Assembly (NCBI GenBank): GCA_017562135.1
Contig: QEYB01001396.1
Location: 44,809-108,808, forward strand
DNA from: Dipylidium caninum
Taxonomy: Eukaryota; Platyhelminthes; Cestoda; Cyclophyllidea; Dipylidiidae
Direction: 5' to 3'
DNA: 64,000 bases
The translations under genes and the position numbers were made by a program. Position 1 is the first letter of the stretch. The number at the start of each line of letters is the position of its first letter. Positions 56,641 to 64,000 of this stretch are shown one piece after another. A model generated the notes under the pieces. It had not been told where the DNA came from and did no database searches. It worked only from the letters and a program-made list of their open reading frames with translations.

Positions 56641-57210
56641 AGAAATATTTTGAAGACAACATGCGAGAGTGTAGTGTACAGAGATCACCTTGATGTCGTT
56701 GCTTTCGCCTGTCAGATTTACAGGCGATTTAGGAGGTTGGTAGCATCGAATATGACTGCTCCACTTCCTCCTTCCACAAGTGGTGACGCTGCGTCAACTA
56801 GGCTTATTTCATGACGTTTATAAAACTCTAAAGTCATGTCTGTCAACATTGAAAATGTGCACCTCGAGCAACACTTTGCTGAGATTTTCATAGGCCGAAG
56901 CGAAAAGTTAATGTGGTCTCTAACAATTGACATCAGTAGGGAGTTTATCGTCATGAAACATATTATCGTGTCACTGTCGCATCGTGTAACAACCTTCTCG
57001 TCCATTCATACACGCTGGAATGCATATAGTCCTGAAGGCAAAATGCGGGTGCGTAGGTAGCAAGAACGTCTGAGGTCGCTGCTTTGGCTTGCCAGATTAT
57101 AAGGGATTTTTTAAAAAAAAGGAAGCTGAGCGTAGCGTAGGAACAGCGGTCTCTCGCAATCTCACAACTGGTGGGTCGGCATCACCACGCTTTTCGTGAC
57201 AGTGTGGCCA
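56640..57210 (-). repeat. Two R1 elements in minus orientation
   Basis: The first (56640-56820) has caacatgcgagagtgtag and ttccacaagtggtgacgctgcgtcaac. The second (57000-57210) has gcaaaatgcgggtgcgtaggtagc and a shortened end. They are separated by a segment also found at 48330-48400. Confidence 0.6.
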
Positions 57211-58150
57211 GATCGACTGGAGACTTTCTACATCACTCTCGCCAACATTCTCCAATATGTCATTTCAGTCTAACCTATGCACTAAGCTTCACCTCATATT
57301 AGGCCGCGATTTGGAGGACAAAACTTAGGAAAGCCTGATTTCCCACAACTCAATGCTGCAATTTGGTCTTTACTTCTTCTCAATCTAGCGGAGCAAGTTG
57401 GCAGATACTCAAATCAACTGGGCGTTTACTTCGATTGCATTCGTGCCAGAATGTTATGCTTCAATCATGCGATTAATCTCTCGAGAGAAAAGGTTTGTTT
57501 TTTGATGGATATTGCCCTTCTCCTTCATTTCGTGACTGATATCTGGTTGACATTCAATTCCTCTATGCATTAGATTGGGTAACACGTCGGGTTGTTCCGC
57601 GCTCCTTCATTACATGTACCTTTCAGTGAATCCATTCCCGATTGCCAATTCACACCCCTCCACTGTTGCCAATTCAGAAGGGAACAAATATTAGTTGGGG
57701 AAGAAATGACACACTCAGCAATATTTCAATCATATTTTGCAATCTAGTGTGTGAGGACATTTGGGAGTAGAAGACCATCAGTACAAGGATCCCAGTATTA
57801 ACACGTCGCCTGTAGTTTAACATTTTAGAGGCATTTTACTCTTTGCGTTGAAATATTAGAGGCACACTGACTTTGTCGAACACGGATATTAACAGGAAAA
57901 CTGTTCTACTGCAAATACCTTTCATTGAGTTCCAGTACTTAAACTGAGAGATTAGAAGGGAAATTGCTCAATCCTCCTATCAGCGACTTCAGTGGGTGTA
58001 TCAAAGCCTTGTAGCATGGAGAAATATAGCCTGTCTTCATTTATCCCTTCAAGGAGACGCGCGTATGCCAAACAATGATATAAGTGCTTAGGCCGCCGAT
58101 CCTGGATTTCTGACATATGGGTAAACATAAGCGGCTTAAATGTAGACTAG
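57210..58150 (+). repeat. R2 tail and R3 block
   Basis: R2 tail (ggccagatcgactgg, ctttctacatcactctcgcc) to about 57290, then R3 (ctcaatgctgcaatttggtc, cccagtattaacacgtcgcc, agtacttaaactgagagattag). The central part of R3 with caaaatgcgcgtgg is deleted near 57900. Confidence 0.55.
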
Positions 58151-58179
58151 CATGCGGTTTGGCGGTATGTGGCTCTGGT

Positions 58180-59020
58180 TAATGCTGTCTGATTGATGCA
58201 TGACGCATCACCACTAAGTGAACCATATAAGTTTAGATTTAGGCGCTCTAACGGCAAGGAAATTAATTAACTATTGCCTCGGCTAGCTGTTACTGTATCG
58301 AACTTCCTACGTCAAGGATTTCCTAGCGGTACTCATGGAAACAAGTGTACATGCAGACAAGACAATAACCAAGAGGGTCGGACTCAAGCCTGTGGAGAGG
58401 GCAATAGAGACCACAGTGTAACACCACTGACGTTGATTTGTGACAACCACACACTTCGAGGACTGTCAAGCACATCCATTTCTGAGGTATTAGTGTCCGA
58501 ATTTTGGAAGAGAGAATACTCTTCCTACCGGTGGCCACTGCATTATACTGCTCTATGCTCTCAATGGAAGGCACAAACCCGTGATCGACACACACACACA
58601 CACACTCACGCACACACACAATATCAGGTGGAGGGCCTAGATGAGTGAATGCTGGCAGAGAAGTTGGTAATTGGGCCAAACAGAATTAGATGGAATGCAC
58701 GTGATGGAAGAGTAACGCTACTTTCGTTCTTGCCTCGAAGTAGTGCTCACCTTCTGACTGTAATCTCTCATTATACCTAAATGGGGTTATCTGTATAACT
58801 GGATCGACAGAAACTGATGGTTGGTGGAGGAATTGTCCACACTTGGTGGCACAGTACTGGCTACTGATGGAGTCGAGATCCATGTTTGTATATTGTAGGC
58901 GGAAGGGACACAAGCATCTGTGTAAAGTTTTCTTGCCAGAGGTTTATCAATGATAAACTCATTGAAAAGTCACATTTTCAAATTGCCGCTAATGAGAATG
59001 GGTAAGTAGAGAGTGTCCTC
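58180..59020 (+). repeat. R4 block with CA microsatellite
   Basis: Contains tactcatggaaacaag, gtaacaccactgacgttgatttg and gaggaattgtccacacttgg. A (CA)n run (58589-58620) sits inside, where the copy at 50400 has an AT run. Confidence 0.6.
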
Positions 59021-59220
59021 CATGTGTATCCTAATCGGACGCATTGGTAATGCAGCACCACCGAGTGTGGAAGTTGGGAGTAAGGCAGTCATATGATGCC
59101 CCCAAACTTCCTAAATCACCTACAATCTGACGGACATAAGTAAACGGATCAGGTAATCTTCGACAACTAACACTCTCGCATGTTTCCTTCACACTGGTTC
59201 TGTGTTTCTCAGCATTTGAG
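59020..59220 (+). repeat. R1 element
   Basis: Contains ggtaatgcagcaccaccgagtg (decayed palindrome), agttgggagtaaggcagtcatatgatgcc and caaacttcctaaatcacc. Confidence 0.65.
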
Positions 59221-60120
59221 AAATCGAGAATATAACACGAAATTTACGGTGAATGATATGACAGGTTTGGGTTCAAGACGAAGAGAGTTTTTGCAATAAG
59301 GGACAAACATTCAAAATATCGTGCTCCTACATATGGACGACGAGAAAGTAAAGATAACAATGCACTATATGCACTGCCGTACGAACTGCTGCTGAAATGC
59401 AGACGGATGACAGCATGAGCGAGTGCAGAGCTTTTGTTGCTCATCGATACTCGAGTACCTCCTCCTTTCAGCACATCAAGACCCACTCTCGAGATGAATT
59501 GCCTATGGGATTTGGGCTTATCCACGTCCTGCCGATCGCGCCAAGCAGTGGTGTCTTTCTTCACGCAACGCGACGCGGAATCGTGGTACGCGGCGGCGTT
59601 CATTACTGCGAAATTGGATGTCATGCAGGGCGATTGCTTAATTAGGCCATGGCACTTTATTGCAAAGATAACGCACGATTACAGTATAACGCTTCTATTG
59701 GTACTAAATTAATTTCATCACAATAATAGGTTTCACCATGTCCTCACACATATATCCATATTTCCACGAACGATTCACTTTTGGGCCTTTCACCAATTGT
59801 GTTTTGGAAATAATGGAGTACTTTCAGCCACAGTGGCTAAATACATCTAATGTGATGAAGTCGATTGCCAAATCTAACATGAAGTTTACACTATAAGCCA
59901 TATGTGACGCGTCGACAATTTGGAGGAAATAACAGATGCCAATCGAATATTATAATGGTTGAGTATGCAAGGAATTTGGGGGAAATTGCGCCTATTTTTC
60001 TACTTACAATCTACGCCTTTCATGGTAGATGAATTGATAAACGCAGAGGCAAGAACTTATAGAGACCTGCAAAAATTGTTGTCACTGTTGCAATTCTTAG
60101 CCGATAACAATATTGTCACG
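59220..60120 (+). repeat. R5 block and edge
   Basis: R5 to about 59740 (atgcagacggatgacagcatgagcgagtgcagagc, ggcggcgttcattactgcgaaattgg). The conserved frame is broken. 59740-60120 resembles 51950-52190 (atatccatatttccacgaacgattc, ggaggaaataac). Confidence 0.5.
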
Positions 60121-60370
60121 TAACAATAAAGTCACACTTTATTGGACAAGAGACGTGGTGTGGAGGGTTCACAATGCAGTGAAAGCGGTAGCTGATGCGG
60201 CAGCATCACTACTTTGGAGGAAGGAGAATGAAGCACTTTTTAAAAGATACAGTCAACTTCTCCTAATCGAATGTAACCTGACAGGCGAAGCAACGACATC
60301 AGGTGATCTCGCCACCTACACTCTCCCATAGTTGCCTTCAAAGGATTTCTAATTTCAGCGAAAATGAATG
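60120..60370 (+). repeat. R1 element, degraded
   Basis: Contains ggacaagagacgtggtgtggagg, gctgatgcggcagcatcac and gcaacgacatcaggtgatctcgccacc. Confidence 0.55.
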
Positions 60371-60790
60371 TCGAGGAAACAGGCACGCTAACGACGGTGA
60401 CAATACAACAGGGTTTGTGCGCGATTGATCGGAAAGTGATGCTTTTCGCGCATTCACATGTGGACGGCGATATGCTATATATCGAGTTAAGTTCGGCACA
60501 CAAAACCGGTCACCGAAAATCTTCGCCCATTACACTTCTTTCATGATTGTTCCATCCGAAAGCGATAATCCTATTTTCCCGCTAATTTTACCCGCCTCAA
60601 TACAAGTTCATATGAGGAAAGCTGAAATCCACATGCACTCCTCTCCCCAAGTAATGCATCATTCGCATATGAGGCCATATTGTTGGTCAAGCTATCATGC
60701 ATTGTTTTTTAATGAACTCCTGGAGAACTCTGTCAACACAAGACATGATCCAAAGATCGTAGTGCCTTAAACAAAAATGCCAACGGGGAT
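60370..60790 (+). repeat. R5 head and R6 tail
   Basis: 60440-60500 matches 3270-3320 (cacatgtggacggcgatatgctatat). 60545-60770 matches the end of R6 (tgcactcctctccccaagtaatgcatc, catatgaggccatattgttgg). Confidence 0.45.
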
Positions 60791-60809
60791 GGTACAATAA
60801 AAATCAGAT

Positions 60810-61210
60810 CTGTTCATCTCGAAGCCTAGGATATTTGACCCCATACATTTGATCCTCCACCGCCGGCCATTTAGCCACTGCACAACACGTCACACTCCAC
60901 CATCGAGGCATACAGGCTATTCGCAACGAACGAAAATACGCCTGCAAGTTCACACTGGTCTGAATAAGTCATGAACGTGAAGCGTTTTTCAAGTGGGACT
61001 GAAGTGATAATCACTGCTTACCTCGTGCTACGCGATAATTTTGCTGCTGCTTTATTTGCTCCTGGAGGTGTGGAATAGCAACTCGTTCTACCGAATCCAT
61101 CTACAAGTGCAACAGAGGACTGCCTCACTCTGAGCAGCTGGAATAACTCAAGCACAACCCTAAGGCTCAATTTGTGTGGGAGGAAAGAATGTTGCGGCCC
61201 CCTTTGAAAT
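60810..61210 (-). repeat. R2 block, minus orientation
   Basis: Reverse complement of R2: ttgatcctccaccgccggcc, cacactccaccatcgaggcatac and ctcgttctaccgaatccatctacaagtgc. The conserved frame is broken by stops here. Confidence 0.5.
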
Positions 61211-61269
61211 AGTATCCAGTGTCAACATAGCATGCAGAGCGAACGCTGACGGATTTGCAATAGTGGAAG

Positions 61270-61560
61270 CAATTCGTTGACACTTCACTCCTGTCATCTC
61301 GCACTTACTCGCTTAGCAGCTACGCAGTTGTCCTACGAAATTCGTGTTCGCATGGGATTTATCAAACAAATTACAAGCTACAATGTCGATTCTCAATTCT
61401 TCATCCTTCTTCTATTGACAAAGCCCTTGTAGGTCGCTCATATATGCTTCAAACAATGTGATTCCTTGGCAAAACAAGAACTTATTAAAATGAGCTTATA
61501 GTCGTGGAAGCCCCTATTCTCGTGATCATCATCACTTCCTACCACTTGCCTAATTAGCTC
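61270..61560 (+). repeat. R10 block
   Basis: Resembles 9660-10010 (caaattacaagctacaatgtcgattctc, tgatcatcatcacttcctacc). Confidence 0.4.
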
Positions 61561-64000
61561 TTGGTGCTGAAGTATTCGTTCCAATTGGTCAAATATTGGA
61601 ATAACAATTTAACTTTTGTTGACTAGGATAATTAATTGAAATGCGGAAAATGAATTTTGGTGTGCCGCATGAGGACCAACTTACACGCATAATCAAAGCA
61701 GCTTGTTGTGAGCTACGTTAGAAATTGCTCGAAATCAATTCCACTCAGCTCATCTTTGAATTCACTGACACTTTACTTTGCGTCAATACAGACTGCGCAC
61801 CGTCGGTGGTGGCACAAGTCTGAAAATATGCTTTGTAAAGAGAGAATGGATGTAGAGAGTCGACCATTTGGGACACTGGTGGAAATGACTTCTACACAGA
61901 TAACCTCCTTTGATGGATAGAATCATTACCTTCGAGTGCAAAGGCATGCCGAAAGGCGTGGAAAGTTCGGTGTACATATGATTTATTAATTTCGATTTGC
62001 TGTCGGAAATTTGCCTCTCTTGGTCCTCATTATTTCCACCTAATCATGAGTAGCATGGCTATGCTAATCACTTCTGCAAAGTTCGGAGCTCTCCCTTTTC
62101 ACAACGAGAGAAAGCAACCATTATTGTTATAACTGTCTCGGCTCATGTGATAGATAAGAACAAATTTGAGTAACTAGTGATACCTAACCGCGAAGAATAG
62201 GCTTCACTTGCTGAGAGCGCGATATGTTCATGGCAATGAGGCGAAAGTCACATTCCGAAGTGTAGATAGGTTCTCATGAGGAGTGCAAGACTTAAAATTG
62301 CGATATTGCCAAATTGACCTCCGTATCAACGCTCAAAATGAATTGATGCCATCAATACTTGAACAAATACGTACGGTATCTACTGCGGTAATGTACTTTT
62401 GATCGGTGAAGATCGTGATGTAGGAAATTGATTCATTCCCATGACCGCGGACGATAGGCATCAGGAGACTGGACCAGTGACGCACAAGTATTACACCAAC
62501 TATTACCACAGGCTCCACTTAAAGTGCTAACCTCCAAATATATTTCCCACATCTGATACAAGCTGCAAAATGCAGAGAATAAAAATTGGCCACAGCAGGG
62601 TTTGCTGGTTGTCGGACGCAATTAGGACGGCGCTTTCTCTTAATTCATTTGTAAGTTATCATCACCCATATGGAAGAGGACAAAATTCGTCGCGTTCTGT
62701 GCCGATTGAAATCCTCTTTTTTCCACTCTCAAATTGTTCTCTTATCCACTGTAATATCGGTGATAGTCTTCGCATGCAATACGCTGAGATGTGGATCGTC
62801 TAAAGCAAGACGCGAAGAGTGTATATGTGGCCACGATCAGCTGATGTCCGTTGCTCCACGCTCGTCAGACTACAGGCGCTTTAGGAGTTTGGGGAATCAT
62901 ATGAGTTCTTCACTCACAATTCAAAAGTGTGATGCTGCATCACCAGACGTCGAGGGAAGTGGCATAAAGGAAAATCGGTTTGAGCTGACAAAGTCCTTTT
63001 TGACGTAAAGAAAAGCGGGCACACACTTTGTGGAACAATATCTCCTATGCCCTCCACGGGTCATCCAATTCGTTTAAAAAATAGTTCGTTAAGTCGCGTA
63101 AACATAACTGTCTCAAAATTTTCACATTGTCGCAACAATGTAGTCAGAGAGCGGAGTGCGGAAAAATAGGCAGACGACAATGATGGCCTGATCTCTACTT
63201 ACATTGTCCTCGCTGGCAAGTATGGTTCATATGGTTATGTGCGTCATGTGTATATGTAAAATGAGGTAAACTTGAGCATCATACATGATTGCCTCCCTCC
63301 CGTTGAATCAGGTTTAGCCTGCAGGGACGAATATTAAGCAAAGAGTGCACTGTGATTGGACTGTGCTTCTTGAAAGATTAAGCACTTTTATCTCACACGT
63401 TTACAGATCTATCACATATAGTCATAAATGTAACGAGGTTGAGAGCATGTATTTCTTTTCGCCTCACTCGAGCTAAAGGAAACTTGCCATATAGAATTGT
63501 GCTCAATTCTTACACTATTGCTCTTTTATCTCGTAGTGTGTTGGTAGAGCGAACGCCGAAATATCTGAGCCACGTGTTTAATCGGACCGAATGTTTCCTT
63601 CAATGAAAATGGGAGGCGCGGAGTTTGTGAACGAGTTTGCAGTGCTCATGCGTTCGAAGTTGTGAAAGATCCAGGACGGGTGATTGTTGCGCCAAATGTA
63701 GCACTCATTTTAAATTATATATAAGTAAATTCCTCGATGTTTGGCGGCACACAAGTTAAAACGGAATTAAACAGCAACACTTGGGAGCACGCATCGTTTC
63801 GGATTAACTCTGGAGGGAACACACTGAAGACGGTTTCTTAAGCCCCGGCGCCGCAGGATGAATTGCTACCATCTTATAAGGGTACGTATGAGGCCCAATT
63901 AGTGACGAGTAAGGGTGGGGTGTACCTGGGAAAACCGCAGGTCTCCAAACTCAGATGATGTGCGGCGTTCATAGCCGATAGGACAGCGTATGATCCTGAT
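61560..64000. other. Mostly unassigned right end
   Basis: No gene and no recognised block, apart from a degraded minus-orientation R1 at about 62800-62950. Frames of up to 112 codons show no recognisable motif. Confidence 0.5.
62800..62950 (-). repeat. R1 element, minus orientation, degraded
   Basis: Contains gatcagctgatgtccgttgctcc, gtcagactacaggcgctttaggag, catatgagttcttcactc and the 15-nt perfect palindrome GTGATGCTGCATCAC near 62930. Confidence 0.6.

Noticed and set aside
58587..58621. CA microsatellite as a regulatory or Z-DNA site
   Set aside because: Ordinary simple repeat inside R4 with no supporting context.
1..64000. Transposase, integrase or reverse transcriptase genes
   Set aside because: No frame shows catalytic motifs of these families; the repeats here are non-coding or carry short unrecognised frames.

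Overview
The window looks like non-coding-rich eukaryotic nuclear DNA. Long open frames are absent, intergenic DNA is extensive, and core promoters (CCAAT, TATA-like) and poly(A) signals (ATTAAA) are of Pol II type. There are no Shine-Dalgarno sites or operons. Nearly all of it is an old, scrambled array of segmental duplications. The only genes I can support as complete units belong to one family of small (about 90-115 residue), intronless, secreted S/T/N-rich (mucin-like) proteins. Each has an N-terminal signal peptide (core LLLAISLAV) and a hydrophobic C-terminus of GPI-anchor type (core YSPALLP..YLLL.AFLLKLFS). A clustered, variable set of GPI-type surface mucins would suit a parasite; a flatworm such as a cestode is possible, but that is only a guess.

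Mucin-like copies, left to right: A (-, cut by the window edge, with a 48-bp tandem repeat), B (+, divergent, intact), C (+, frameshifted), D (-, intact), E (-, intact), F (-, dead inverted copy of B), L (last codons only), G (-, one indel), K (3' fragment), H (+, one indel), J (-, one indel). L (39155) lies after G (36693), and K (41310) lies before H. A, B, C, D, E, G, H and J have a TATTTA-like box 36-41 nt upstream of the ATG. C, D, E, G, H, J and L have an ATTAAA-type signal about 53-59 nt past the stop.

Between genes I recognise recurring blocks by eye: U (gene-upstream, up to 1.5 kb), W (gene-downstream), R1 (about 200 bp, palindrome-bearing, about 19 copies), R2-R6, R7 (FVFC block), R8 (RDYRR block), R9 (YSENVS block) and R10. 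A typical order is mucin-W-R2-R3-R4-R1-R5-R6-W-mucin-U-R7-R8-R2, with many inversions and deletions, so the array grew by repeated duplication and inversion of a roughly 10-kb unit. Several blocks keep short conserved reading frames and may be decayed exons of a second gene family.

Two recent events stand out against this old background. One is a 2.5-kb direct duplication (20341-22858 and 26692-29215) differing almost only by single-base homopolymer indels. The other is a 298-bp tract identical in two otherwise diverged copies of R6 (39691-39988 and 45798-46095). Regions 4260-5290, 5870-6580, 46900-47860 and 61560-64000 hold nothing I can assign. I saw no rRNA, tRNA, CRISPR, transposase, integrase or reverse transcriptase.
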